This document shows positions 1 through 13,600 of a stretch of DNA of 64,000 nucleotides, piece after piece (the stretch's first letter is position 1; each line of letters begins with the position of its first letter). Source of the stretch: Echinococcus granulosus. Taxonomy: Eukaryota > Platyhelminthes > Cestoda > Cyclophyllidea > Taeniidae. Below the pieces are notes generated by a model that had not been told where the DNA came from, did no database searches, and worked only from the letters and a program-made list of their open reading frames with translations. The stretch covers positions 89,672 to 153,671 of the forward strand of contig NW_020170408.1 in the NCBI RefSeq assembly GCF_000524195.1, given 5' to 3'. Both the position numbers and the translations under genes were made by a program.

Positions 1-3000
1 TTTCACTTGCTATTGCGTCCTCCACATAGAGACGATTGGAAGGCTGTAAAATCGCAGTAAAAAAGGGATGAAAATGGGGAAGATACTCTTAAGAGAGATT
101 TGAGTGGAAAATGAGCTCACTAGAGGACACTGTCACCTCCACTTGTGTTAGTTGACTCGAATAAAAAAACCAAATTTTAAAGAGTTGCGCCACCCTTAGC
201 TCCAGGGGGAACGAACGGATCACTGGTTGTCTCTACCCAGTCCACTATTCATCCACTCCAGACGTTCCTAGGTGATGTTTCCCCTCATAAATTTAAAGTA
301 TGACATATTTGGGGAGGAGGGTTAATTCTCAGCTTCGGATGGCGCTACCTTAAACCCTCCTTCGGTCGGTAATAGGGGACTGGAAATTACAGGTCATATC
401 TTGTGTTCTCTTCATTTGGGGTACAAAGCATTGGAGTTCGGATGTATCTCAATTCCTAAAACCTGAAGACTGGCAGTAAAGGCCTGCACACCTCCACCAA
501 TCAAATCCAGGGGAGAGGGATAAGATAAAAGGCAAGAGGTGGAAACCCTCACCTACCCCAAGCCCCTATCCTCCACTCTCAAAGGCAAAAGTGGAGATTA
601 GTGGGAAGTGTCGGCTCTCCCTGCACACACACAAACGGACGGAAGGAGAAGAAAATAGAGCAAGGAAGAACCAATCTAAGGAGACAGGAATCCTCGATAA
701 TGGGGAAATTAAATGAATAATCTCTTGACATTTGTAAGTAAAAAAGACAAATGAGAGGCGGAGTCAAGTGGTCCTTCGGTTCTCCCCTCCTCCGCGCCAT
801 CCTCTCCTATCCTCTCCTCGCTCCCTTCCCCCTACGATATCGCGGCTGCCTACCCGCCTCCCTGTCTATCGGAAATGTCAGTAGTTTCGATGACTCATGA
901 CAAGCAAGCATGCAAGTAGTGGTGGTAGTTAATTTACCACTTTGTGCAGACAGAGGTGGCACACAAACTTGGTATTCCAAGTGGAGGATATTCCACCTCA
1001 CCTTTGAGAAAAAAGTCCATTCTAGTCAAATCGGGACTTAGAGATGAAATTTTCCTACTGCTAATCAGTTAGTCCGCTTCATTTGACAACCGTCTTGTAT
1101 GTGCGTGGTAGCTTTGTAGCGTTCTTACCGAGAGATCCTTTTCTCTGTGGTTTTTGTCTTACTATAGGGTAGTTATACTTCAGCTAGGTGTGATCCAACG
1201 GAATCTGGGAAACAGGCAGGCAGCCAGACAGACCAGCGACCGGGGTGGCATGAAGACAGACGCGTCTTGAGGGAAGCGCTCCACGCGCACTAACCGTTGT
1301 CCGAGTGACAATGACTTACGGCTGTTCAATGGGCTGGAAACAAACGAATTTCTACGCTCGGTTAGCATCGCTACTGGCGCAAGTTGTGGGGTCTATGATA
1401 CGTTTACATCACCCACCATCCATTGCTGGTCTTCTCATCGTTACACCAGGTCACATCGCACAACGCTTTAGCCGAGATTATCCGTTCTTGAAGTCTTCCT
1501 TTGGCGCGAGTAGACATGTCCGTGTCCCTTCTTCAAATGGAACTCTACTGCTCCCCACCACATCTGTTCCTCGATGTGTACCGTTCCCTGATTCACGCAC
1601 CGATGGGTAAAAGAGGTGACTTGCTACTCATCACCACGGCAGCAAGCCTTTTCATACTACAGGTAGAGAGTCGCCAAAATCTCGCCTTTCGTGATGTATT
1701 AATTCCGTTTCAGTAGATAATTAGACCACTCCTGACGTCCGGTTGGCCCTACAACTTATTTATGAAAAGTAAAAACAAGATAGCAGCAGTTGTTGAAAGT
1801 AATATGCGATTGTTAAATCTGCCAACAACTTTCCTAGCTCCTGACAACCCAAACTGTCCAACCACCTGACGAAAAAGCATATACGCAAAGATTTAAGCGT
1901 GCACTCGTCGTTACGTAAAAAAATTAGCAACTAATTTGTGCTTTTGTCTTTTTTGTAGAAAAATTCACTGGTTTTAAAAAAAACCAGCAGTATACACTTT
2001 AATTAGTGCATTTAAACAATAACTAACAAAATTATTTCAAAAATGTATGTTTTCGCTCATTTCTCCACCATCGCTCTCACCCTTAAGGTGGGGAAGTGAC
2101 AGTCAAGTCAGGCGGTTTGATAATTCCCACTTGGAGGAGGTTGCCTCACCTAGACATCCACCAGACCATGCATAACTAATGAGGAGGAGACAGCAGGATG
2201 GCCCTCACATCACCACTCCTCATCTCGCCATCGCCTATTATTCCCCCGGGGCTGGGGGAGCACTCATCGAGCTAGCTGCCTTAATTATACAGACCGGGTT
2301 TGTGAGGGCATTAATTATTTCCCCACACACACTAACACGGCACAACGGTGGGTTCCAACAACAACCGTCTGTGTTACCGGAAAAAAATGTACCCTTTATT
2401 TAGGCCTTTGAAGATCTAATTAATGAGATCGCAGTAACTACGACCAATTTTGTAAATAAAGACCAAAAAATGCACAAGCGAAATGAATATTTGGAAAAAT
2501 TATGCAGGGTGAAATTTAATTGGTTGGCTTTATACTACCCAATCAATGGAATAGAACTTCTTACCAATCAGCTGTTAGTATCGACTTACACTTACTTGAG
2601 GCTTTCTTTTGATGCAAACTTATACAATTTCAAAATCTATGATGACAATATATCATCTTACTGATCAATATCATCGTGAGTTGACATTAGTGACTATTAT
2701 GAACTATTGATAGGTCATTCACTCAATAAATCCAACTATTAATCAATTGACCAATCATTCAGGGGTAAGTGTTGACCAATTTGTCATCATCCCTATTCAA
2801 AAATTACTGATTTGCAAATTGATTTTAATTAAATTACATTTGACAATAGATTAACACCATTTGACACTTTATCTACTTTTGGCTGAAATAAATTAACTAC
2901 CGTTTCCTAAATACTGTTTTGATAAACTTATTCTTTTTTTGCTCCAAAAGCAGCTAATTATCTGGCAACAGGAAGAGAGACTCGAGTTCCACCAGAGACA

Positions 3001-6000
3001 GAGTGTATCCACGGCTGACTCAGAGAGGCGAGGTAAATCAGGGGGAAGAGAGGGTGGTAGGTGGGGCAGAGGAAGGGGCTGCAAAAGCAACTAGATGTGT
3101 GACGGTCAAATAGCTGTGTCGTAAACGTCACAGCCCCTCTCCAGTGTCACGCTCTCTCTCCACCTTGATATTTGCGTACCTAACTACGCGGTTATGGCTG
3201 ACGTGTGTTCTGTGCTAATGTAGTACTGTGCTGTCAAGTGTCAACCCTGTCCAGAATTTCGCCTTCTATGGACTTAAAGAGTATAAGATACTAGTGACAA
3301 ATGACATCCTCTTCTACCGAAAGCAATGACGACAAGGAAAAACCCTTTCATTGACCCTTGAAAAGTGGTGATACGTCACACCTCTAGCCTATTGATTGAT
3401 AGGGGTACTTAAATAGGCCCACTATTTCCATTTTTTTCGTCCTTGAATGGAATTTAAAAAAATTGACGTTTTATGGGAAATTCTTAAGGGTCATTGCTTC
3501 TGCATCCGAGTTGGGACGGACGATAAAATGGGAGAGGGTTAACTCTGCCTGTGGCCTCGCCTTGGGGAAAAAGGGGGAAGATGAGAAAATGAGCCCCGAA
3601 ATGGCTGCCCTGGTGGCAAGAGTGGAGACATGGGGTCAGAGGAGGGCAAAGGATAAGGCCGTATCTCCCCTCTTCATATAAATGAAAGAAAATTTTCTCA
3701 CCAGTCGTTTTGTGCCATGCAAGAAGCTTCACCTGATTGGCTGATTTTGGTCCCCTCCTAAAGACGATTTTTTTGCTCACCTTTCAGGTGGGTGGCGTGG
3801 GATAAACGGGTACATTTTAGGACTTTCAAGATTATCATCTGGAATCTAGATGAAACCTGTAGCCACTAGAACTTCTCCAGTAGATGTTGCTGTTCTGCAT
3901 TCACCTCCAACACCTGGATTCAGGCTGTCACAGTAATCGCACTATCCTTTCCTCGACATTTAGGTGACCCTGGGGACAAAATCGAACGAGCTATGGTGAT
4001 TTGTGCCTTGTGGAGCGAATCCCATCCACTGACATCCCCCAAAATTAAGTATCCTTCAAGGTCAGCTGATTCGAGGCAGAAAACTGACTGATTAGATCAC
4101 CATCCACAAAATCCAACAAGTTTTTTGCTCGGTGGGGTTTGTTTACCATTGCTATCAAAGATGCTGCCTCCCAGCATCCCAACAGTCGTAATAAGCCATA
4201 CCAGTAAGGGGACGGAGGTGAAGGAATGATTATTGAAGCACGAAAAGGCCACGGTTGGAGGCTCACATCATCAAGTGGAAGTGCAAACTGTGGCTAGTGA
4301 AAACAAATGTTAACTACCACGTTCGTTTATTTGCCCTTATCAATAGACTTTTTATGCATCAAAACTATTATTGCCAAGGAAACAAACCTTAAATCATACC
4401 CGCTTTTTTGAACAAATCGACCAGTAGAATTGAAACAGCCCACCCAATAAGAAGGCAGAATTTCACTTCAAAATAACCAATCATCTTAAGGCGCAAGCAC
4501 AATTGAGCATTTTGGTCAATAGGAGAATCTTCTCCCTTCATTTTACAAAATTCAATGTTATATAATTAAATCTTGACATTTCTAATTCCTATTTCGCCAC
4601 TTAGATGTAATCAACTGATTTACATTGAATTTACTAATCATCCTATCAAAAGGTTGGGCCTAATTTTATTTAACCAATCACACTTAAAGTTTGCAAAAGA
4701 AGATATGCCCGATAAAGTCCAATGAATTTTTTGTGGTTTAACGGCACATCAGGAACACGGTTGCCAGCACCAACTAACCGACCAGCTGAGTGACCAACCG
4801 GTCACTTTTTCTCAGGCCCTTTTTTAAAAAACGTTTCCAGTGCGAAAGTCAGGACAGAAGGAAAAAAGAGGGAAATAAATGTTTGCAGTCCCGATAGTCG
4901 AGACTTCTACGTCCAAAATAAAGAAGTGCCCAACTTATTCATATGGAGAGAAGATGGGAATTTTTTGAGATTATTAACTTCGTGCACGCGAGGCAGAGAA
5001 GAAGAGGCGGATAGAGAGCGGTCCCCGCCTCTTGTCAGTGGGTTAGGTTGAGGGAGGAAAAAACTGCTCGAGTAAATGGCCAGCCATTCTGCTGAACACG
5101 GTCATGTTCGGTAGAGGGGGTGGACGAGGGGGATTTGGGGACGGACAGGAACTATTAAAACACGAACGTGAATCACGAACACACGAATGCGGTGTTTGTG
5201 GATCGGCTTAAAAGGAAGCGAGAATTGCAGGTCTGACTTGATTGTTTTTCCTCAGTTAACTTCGAGCAGTTAAAAAACGTGGCAAAATTAGTTTTAATTA
5301 TGGAGGCTGAAAGATGGACCATCTACTTCCATCTCGGTGGATGGAGGCCTGAGTGTGTTGTCGTCTGAAGGGTTTTCAGTTTACTACCAATTCAAACGCA
5401 ACCTTGGCCGTTCTGAGATGACGCCCTTCTCTAGACCTTCCTTCAGATGCTTCGAGCCTGAAATCAAACCAGACTTGTGAATTTTGGTGGCAAATAGTCT
5501 ATATGCGGCTTCGTAGGTGGTTACAGCTTAGGGGCATTTTTAAGAAACCATTTGAAGAATACTTAAATGATCGTTTTTTGGGAAAAAAAATTTGGCTCTC
5601 AGATGTCATGTGGTGGCTTCAGGCGCGCCCCAGCCGCTACAATGTTGACACTACACAGGAAGGGGAGGGGGTGGGATGTGTCCAACACCTTGTTACCTGT
5701 CGAAAAGTACATGACCATCTTCGGCCAACATCAAAGGACGCCTTCATTTCAGTTGATCAGTCGGTTGGTACATGACAAGTGACGGGGGAGGAGGACATTT
5801 TCTTTCGAGCTAGTTAGATCTCTAGTGAAGAAACAGCTTTTTCCCTTTTTGTTTCATCCTCATGAATTGAGCGTCTGAAAGATGCACATGAATAATTCAT
5901 AGGCCAAAAAATGTCTAAGAAGGGGCAAAAAGGCAATTTGATTGACATTTCCCCCAGAAATCAATGATTAATCGATTAGCTGTCATAAGTCCAACTGGTA

Positions 6001-7087
6001 CAGGTATTGTTGTTCGGCAACACTGAAAGATTGATAGATCCATTGCTACATAACCAATGGCCTAAAATATCGATTAGCTGTCATTGTCACCAACCCACAC
6101 ACATGATTTATCGACCGGCAGTTAGGCGAAACAAATAGATACACGCCTTAGAGACGGTAAGAAGACAAGCGAACCAAAAAAGCGGACAAGAAAAATATAT
6201 TTGAACCACCGGTAGGTGTTATTTCTTGCCTCAAAATGAGACAACTTGGAGGTTGGTGCGACCTAGAAGGGGGATAAGCTAACAGGTGACCTGAAAAAAA
6301 AGAGGGCCTTGTAACCGTGGTGATTATGATCGATTGTGGAGGCTTAAACAAATAAGCCAAGTTATCCGGATTTTAGAAAATGGTCGCTTTAGTAAAATCG
6401 TCCCCGCTACTAGGCACCCAGTCTCCCCGGTCTCAAGAAATGGTTCTACGAGCATTTGGAGATTAATGTAGAAAATGGAATAGGGGGAAAGGGGGGAATG
6501 CTCTAATCCTCATGAGTAATGCCAATGATAAATGATGTAAAAAAATTAAACCATCGATACTGGTTGAAGCTGGCAAGCAAAATGAAAAAAAATCAGAATG
6601 GAAGGGGAGGGAGGAAGTGAGGGGGAGGGAGGAAGGAGAGGGAAAAAAACAACACAAACGTTCCAGCCTAGAAGCCTCTTTCCATTGCCTAGGGGATACA
6701 AAGTGGCAATGCATTTATTCCCATCACGTCTAAATGTCAAGTTTTCGCGCCTCGTTTTTCTCCTCTTTCACCCCGGCACCACCCCAATGTTGAATGGTAA
6801 ATACCAGGAGTTTTATCTTTATCACGAGGTTACCGTTCATCAAGTAATCTTATTCTAATGGTGGGGCATGCCTAATTAGCCTTTGCAACGGCACGGAATA
6901 TCACGTCTTTCAATATCGCATAATGATAACTTAGCTAGTTTCTAAACATGGGGGGTTCTAGAGAAAACTTTGTAATCTTGGCCTCTTTCATCAGCAATTT
7001 TGCACTAATTAAATCATGTTTTAGTCAAGAGCATCTAGAAAGATGATCTGGTTTAGCTAATTATCGGTACAAAGCTGGAGTGAGCCT
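1..7087. other. Intergenic DNA, no gene recognised
   Basis: Both strands hold only short open frames with low-complexity or unrecognisable translations, and none joins to a neighbour through plausible splice sites. The stretch is a mix of AT-rich blocks and purine- or pyrimidine-rich runs, with many copies of ATTGG/CCAAT. No RNA gene, mobile element protein or CRISPR was seen. It lies upstream of the protocadherin and may carry its distal control sequence, but nothing in the sequence proves that. Confidence 0.5.
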
Positions 7088-7107
7088 GTGTCACATATGC
7101 GTGACGC
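7088..7107. repeat. 20-bp dispersed palindrome, copy P1
   Basis: GTGTCACATATGCGTGACGC, three changes from the perfect form GCGTCACATATATGTGACGC. It lies about 0.5 kb upstream of the protocadherin start codon. Flanking sequence is not shared with the other copies outside the tandem array. Confidence 0.7.
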
Positions 7108-7404
7108 AGCAAATAAACAGTAAAGACTGGAGTGTCTTGTGGGAAGTAAACATTTACTTTGAAGTACTATGATGACCGGAAAGACACTTCTACTCATCAA
7201 GCCTGTAAACTTCGATTTGAAAAAAAAAGGTTTGTTTACCCCGGCTTTTAGAAAATGTTTGCAGATATTTCATTTAAGGGAATTTAAACAAATTTTACCT
7301 CACACCCAATTACATTTAATAAGAATTTAGTACTTTTTAACGAAAATTATTTCGGTGAATTCTTTTAGTCCACATCCTAGTCATTCAAGCAACAATTTCC
7401 TTCA

Positions 7405-7531
7405 CCAATCAGAGCAGCACATCATCAGTCCCTCCCGCCCGGTGATTGGCTAGTGTCACCTTTCCCGCGCACCAATTGGACGCGTTGCCCCAGCAACGTT
7501 TGTGTGTGTGCACGCGTGCGTGTGTGCGTGT
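7405..7531 (+). promoter_or_regulatory. Possible protocadherin promoter region with CCAAT boxes and a TG microsatellite
   Basis: CCAAT occurs at 7405-7409 and 7472-7476, followed by a GC-richer patch and an imperfect TG/CG alternating run at 7500-7531. The run ends 80 bases before the protocadherin ATG. Placement and composition suggest the proximal promoter and 5' leader, but no TATA box or initiator is convincing and the start of transcription is not visible. The alternating purine-pyrimidine run could also be a simple microsatellite without function. Confidence 0.3.
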
Positions 7532-7610
7532 AGCCCATTTCCCAAGGTCGTTAAGTTAGTGCGTTGGTGCTTGTGCCTGTCCCAATACGCACGGCAAGGT
7601 GACCACAAAC

Positions 7611-10600
7611 ATGTTGCCGAGTAGTCTTCTTCTTCTACTTCTATGCCTCCTGCATTGTCAAGCCTCCATTGCCTTCCCTTCACCCTTTGCCTCCACCTTT
7701 GATGTGGTGGAGGAGAGTCCACCTGGAAGTATGATTCCAGGTGTGGCTGATTATCTCAAGAGGATAGTGCTCCTCCGAGTGGAGATGCCCAATTCCACCA
7801 CCTTCCAGCTCATGGGGACAGACGCGTTGACCAAGAGTTTCGTGATCAATGAGAAGTCGGGAGAGCTGCGCACCATGGGTCGAATTGATCGTGAAACCCT
7901 ATGCAGCAGTGAAGTGGATCCAAGAAGCGATCTAGCCACCGATTCCAACTGCTTAAAACCTCTCAATGTCTTGATCAAGTCCCTCGGAATCGGTGGAGCC
8001 TCGGGCAGCAATATGAGGGAGAAGATAATGCTGCGGATACTTGACATCAACGACAACGCTCCCCGATGGCCAGGAAAACGTCTACTGACGGTGAAATTTG
8101 TCGAGGCCTTTCAATCCCTTTCAATGTACGGGAAACAGGAAATGACCACGCAGTCTCAACTCCTGGACCGCGCTATCGATCCCGACTCTGGGCCAAATGG
8201 AACCGTCTCTTACAGTCTCAAAGGTACTGGGGCTGATATGTTCCGGCTGGAGTACGCAGATCATGAGAATGGCCGATTTGTGCATCCGGACGTTAACAGT
8301 CCCTTGCGATTAAAACCGGTGGTCCCCCTGGATAGGGAGATCTTCGAGTTCTACAATCTCACCCTCTTTGCCTACGACTCGGGCAATCCACAACGATCCA
8401 GCAGCATTCCTCTCCACGTCTACATCACCGACGTCAATGATCACGTCCCCGTGTTCCATAGCTACGTCCCCGGTCATGTATCCGCCTATCCACGAGAAAG
8501 TAAGCAAGGCGAGTTGGTGAAGTACGTTCCTGAACGGGGCCACTTGATGGAGACGGCGAGAATTGGTAGTGTTGTCCTCCAACTCAATGCCACAGATGAG
8601 GATGCGGGAGACAATGCTCGCATCACCTACTCCATCTTCCCCAGCGACGCGGCTTTCGTCCAGACCTACTTTGCTTTGGATCCTATCACTGGCTACCTTA
8701 CGGTGAAACAGAGGCTGGACTACGATTCTGGACCGCGTAGATTCACCTTTAAAGTGCGTTCCTTTTGCCTGTCCATTCAGGAAAGTGGATCACGTGATTA
8801 GGATTGGCATGTTCCCCCAATTGTTGTTTTGTTAGGGGGAGGTGGGACTGGAAGGGGGGCTGGGGGTTGTGGTGACTAGACTAAGTGAACCGAAGTGGAA
8901 GGTTTTCTAGCCGCGGGGAGGGGAAGTAGCCAATTCACCCCATTTCATGCCCACTTACCTGGGGAGGAAAGATGACAGGGTGGATGGTGGATTGAGGAGA
9001 AAAGTTTTCACCCTCCCCCACGCCACCTCCCTTATGATACATCTATTTGCTGGCACCTCAACTGACTCCTCATCTCATGCACGCCAAATGCACATAATTA
9101 AAATACTGTAGAAAAAGGGCAAATCGCTTTTATTGAAAAAGGCTTAATTTTACCCCGCTTTTTTGAGGGGGTGCATTTACCGATTTTTCCGAATGTTAAT
9201 CTTTTGATTTTTATTGGTTGAGTTTATGTCGGGGAAAAAATTATTAAACCATAAAGAAAGTAAATAGATATTTAAAATTGATTAAAATTAGTTGGAAAAA
9301 GTGCCCAAAATGTGGATAAAAAGTGCAAATTTGTGGATCAAAAAAGGGTGAAAGTGTAAGCCCTCTTAAGGTAATAAGACAGAGACCATTCTGTAAATTT
9401 CTCTGCCGTCACTAATAGCAACAATAATTTGTTGTCCTGCTCGTTATTTTCCAATTCTTCTTCTTCTTCTTCTCACGGAGAAGTAATGTATATGAGCATA
9501 GTAAAAAACATTTGCTTTGTAAGAAAGTGCAAAAAGTTTCTTTCTTATAAGAAAATTAGATATAATACTAAAAGGTGTGAGTTATAACGATAAAATGTAT
9601 TCTATTTGCAAGTTTTCGACTGTACCGGAATTTATCGATTTTTTTTCGGCCCCGCATGCCACTGATTGGTTTATTCTCAAGAAGGCCTGGAAATATCCCA
9701 TTTAACCATAAATAGCTAGAAAAGTAAAAATTTTAAAAATTTTTAATCCTCTCGTCATGACAGAATATGAATTCTTTTTTACCGCATTTTGACGAGGTCT
9801 ACCTGTCACAAGAGACTGAAGTTTCAGGTAGGAGTAAATCTGTTTTGTGTATGCGTGTGAGCTAACTCAGTTGATGGAGTAAGTGTTGAATGCAGCTGAC
9901 GGAATGTTGATCATTTCCTGTTCACTCCTACGCCATAAACGCCCATCCGGTTTAATGTTGTTTGTCTCACCCCACCCCCCCCCCCCTTCTCCCGATAAAT
10001 GGGTTTTCCTGTTCCCTTCTGTTACCCCCTGATCACCATCTCCATACCTCACCAATAGACCACATGAGAGGAGAGGATGAGTGCGGAAAGCGTCTGCTTT
10101 TTTTGCGCCCTTGCGCCTGCGGAAAAAAAGTGCAGGAGACATCAGATATATCCACCCGAGAAGGGTAAGCATTATCTCACAAATAGCTTTTCTGACACCC
10201 ACAAACACACCCCTGAGAGAGGAGAGTGGGTGTGTTGAGTGAAGAACGCGATAAGAGGTAACGTGAGAAGTAGGTGCGGCCTCCCATCCCCAACTAAGCT
10301 CACACATCAAATCCCCGATGTTATCACTCGCTTCCGTGGAAGTGCGTAAAATCGTCAAGGGGAGAGGTGAAGAAGCGACTAGATTTGCCGTCAGATAGGC
10401 GAAGAGGTGTTAACAGGCTGTTTGGTTGACGTTGGTCTAGTTGGGGTTGGGTTGTTGGCGCGTTGGTTGTTCGGCCCACTTAAATAAAAGGAAGAGCAGA
10501 AGACCGAGTTAGCTAATGGGATAACCACTGGTTTTGGCCCGCATGTGTGTGTGCACCTGATGTGGTTTTTAATACTACACTGATGACTCAACGGCCCAGA

Positions 10601-13600
10601 CAACCAGTATTTTTTTCCTGTCCAGATGGATGGATGGACGGACGGACGGAAGGACAGAGGGACAGATGGAGGGACAGCATCTGGGTTTCGGCATATGCGC
10701 AATTTATTGACTATTTTTCATTCCTTGGTGCATTTGTGGGACTAGTAAAAACTTGGTTTTTTAAGATTTATGCTGGCAAATCTTTCAGCCATCCTCTACA
10801 CAATCGTGTAGATGTTATCCAATCAGATGGTGAAATATGTCCTCGTTAATCAAACTGTTTCCATGACAACAACAGCCTCCCAAACAGGTTGTTTTATGAC
10901 AAATTAGGGGAATAGCGCAAAGGAGGAAGCCGAAAAAAATTAAATATCTGACTTCAAGGATTTGTAAAAGCCTTTGGGATTTCGATTGGTCAATAACGTT
11001 TGCTGATTGGCCCTTCAATGGGAAATCGCCTCGATGATTAGTTAACTGATTATTTTTTTAAATCAATGGAAAAGAAATCGATAATGATTTGGTAAAAAGC
11101 ATCCTAGATTTTTTTAAATCTGCAATTTTTTTTGTTAAACCCTCTTTTCTAAAGTCTCCATTACATTTTGCGTTTTTTACAATTACATAACATATTGCCT
11201 TAACAACTGCAATGGCATGAACTTGAGTTTAAAATTTTATTTAGACTACTTCTAGAATTTGAAAGTCGGGTCTATTTGGGGTACCACGGTTAACAGCAAG
11301 TCAGCACGATCACTGTGTGGTGTGATCACCTTTTATCTCCTGTCAAGGTGACACATCTTGATGAGTCCTCAAAAGAGGAAGAAGGGGAGCAACTAGTGTG
11401 GATGACGGAATCTACCAAAAACAAACTACTCACAGTCACGTATGGAAGATTTGTGCACGTAAAGTGTTATTTGTAGACCATCTTTCATAGCTATCATATT
11501 AACTCGCAGCGTCACATATACGTGACAGTCGTTTTATATCGGTTTACGGCCTTAACAGGTTAGTGCCAAGAAGAGGGTACACAAAATCACCACCCAAAAG
11601 CTCTTTGCAACATCAAATAGTTGTCTTACCTTGTTCTTGTCATTAAGCTGACCTTCCGCTTAGCCCATCCAGAGTTCCGTAATCCAGCATCTTCCAGCAT
11701 AGAACCTTTAATGTCATCGCCAACATCAAAACACCGGGACTTCTTTGGTGGACTTAGGCCACCGAAGACGATAAAAGTGGGGAAAATTGAGGGCATTTTC
11801 TACCCTGGATGTGGCATCAACCGAGTCGGTCGGCCTACCTCCTAAATGTCAAATCGGTCTACTATATCAGCTATAGTTGCCCCATTCGCGATGGGGTGGG
11901 GGAAAGTGTTGTCATCCTCTACCATCAGTGAGAGGGGGTTTACGTTTGATGGACTAAAACGGGTCAGATAAGGTCTTGTTAGTCTGCTACCCTCACTCTC
12001 TCCAGCTCGTGTTCTTCTTCTGCCCCAACCCCATCCCACCTCCCTTTCCTCCTTTAATTCCCGTTTTGCGAAGCCGCTGCTGTAAGATGCTGTTTTTTTA
12101 TTCTCAAGATGTAGACAAATCAATTAGAAGATTAAGGTCACACACAGAGACCCTGAGGGTGCCAATTCTTCAAATACAAGCACTCAAATTTGGCGGATTT
12201 AGAGATGATCAAGTAGAGACTGGAGAGCACGTTTTTATCACCCAGTCGACCGACACCTAAACGCCGCATTGTTATTGGTTTTCTGGGGGGGGGAAGAAGG
12301 TTTGGGGAAATTGTGATTTTCCCCCTAGTCAACCGAACAGTCCCCTGTGAAGAGGAGAAGGAAAGAAGCCATCCATTTTACAAGATGGAACCGTAAATCA
12401 GTCACCCCTTGCAAATCATTTTCCATATTTTCCCAATCGGTGTTTATTTTTTCCCTTCAATGAGAAATCACATCCAGGAGTGGGAAGGGGAGCGGAGGTT
12501 CAATTTAACTGGCTTTAAGGTGGGAAACGGGCGACACCACGTGTATGTATCTATGTATGTGTACATCCTCGTCTCCCCTATCTGTGCCATGCGCACAAGT
12601 CCCTCCTCCTTTTTCCTTCCTCCTCCTTCCGCATGACCCCTTTTTGGTGACTACGGTTCCACATAAACTAAACAGACTCGCTTAATTTCCCTGGACAGCG
12701 TTAAGGGCTTGTGTTACTCCCTTTTGCAATAGGACTGCAAAATCCCCTCTTAGTGATCGTTTTGCCTTTAGAAGACAAGAGGAAAAGGGAAGAGGAAAGG
12801 AGGGAAAAAAGATCCTCCCCCTAAGCAAATACGTTTCATATCTAACTTCTACATCCCAACTATCTCCTTTCATTAGCATGTAGCACAACGATTGTTTGAA
12901 GGCTAACACCGAAAGGTGGAGACGTGGGGGGAGAAAATCATGGACTTGCAGAAGGAGGCGGGGGATTCAATGGTATCTCCCCACCTCCCAATCTTATGAA
13001 TGCTGTTAGGCATTCTCATGAGTAAACTCTTGTGCTGTCCAGTAAGAAGGAGCAAATGACTTTCTTTCAACTACATTAGCAGTTCTAAGTCTTCCTATGG
13101 CCAGGATCTAGGAGATAGGCTCGAGATGCGAAGACCAGCAAAACAGGGAAGTTTGAATTGCGTCCATACGGGTTAAACCAATCTTCGGCGTTGAAGATCA
13201 ACCCAACAGGCAGACGGATTGGGTAGGAACAGTCTCAGCTGCTATGAAAGCTACAGGAACTTTCTTTTCATCGGAAATCACCATGTAGAAAATGTGGGCC
13301 TCAAATACTGCAGCTGTCTACTATTTAAAATGTCAGTAGTATCTGACACCCAAATATTATCAAATAATTTTTTTTTTCAAACATGATCTTAAAAAAGATG
13401 TAATTCTAGAGAAGAAAAATGCCTTATCGTTTGTTTCAAGTTTTTTGCAAGATGAAGAATTACGTCTCGTCTGAATTACTTTCAGGTGCTTGCCGTGGAC
13501 GGTGCTCCTGAACCCTATCGTCTGACCGGCACTGCATTGGTGGATATCGAATTGACCGACTACAATGACGAACCACCGAATATTGAGATCCTCATAGCTC

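Noticed and set aside
9867..10358. 163-codon open frame on the minus strand in protocadherin intron 1.
   Set aside because: Low-complexity translation driven by G/C runs; no family resemblance.
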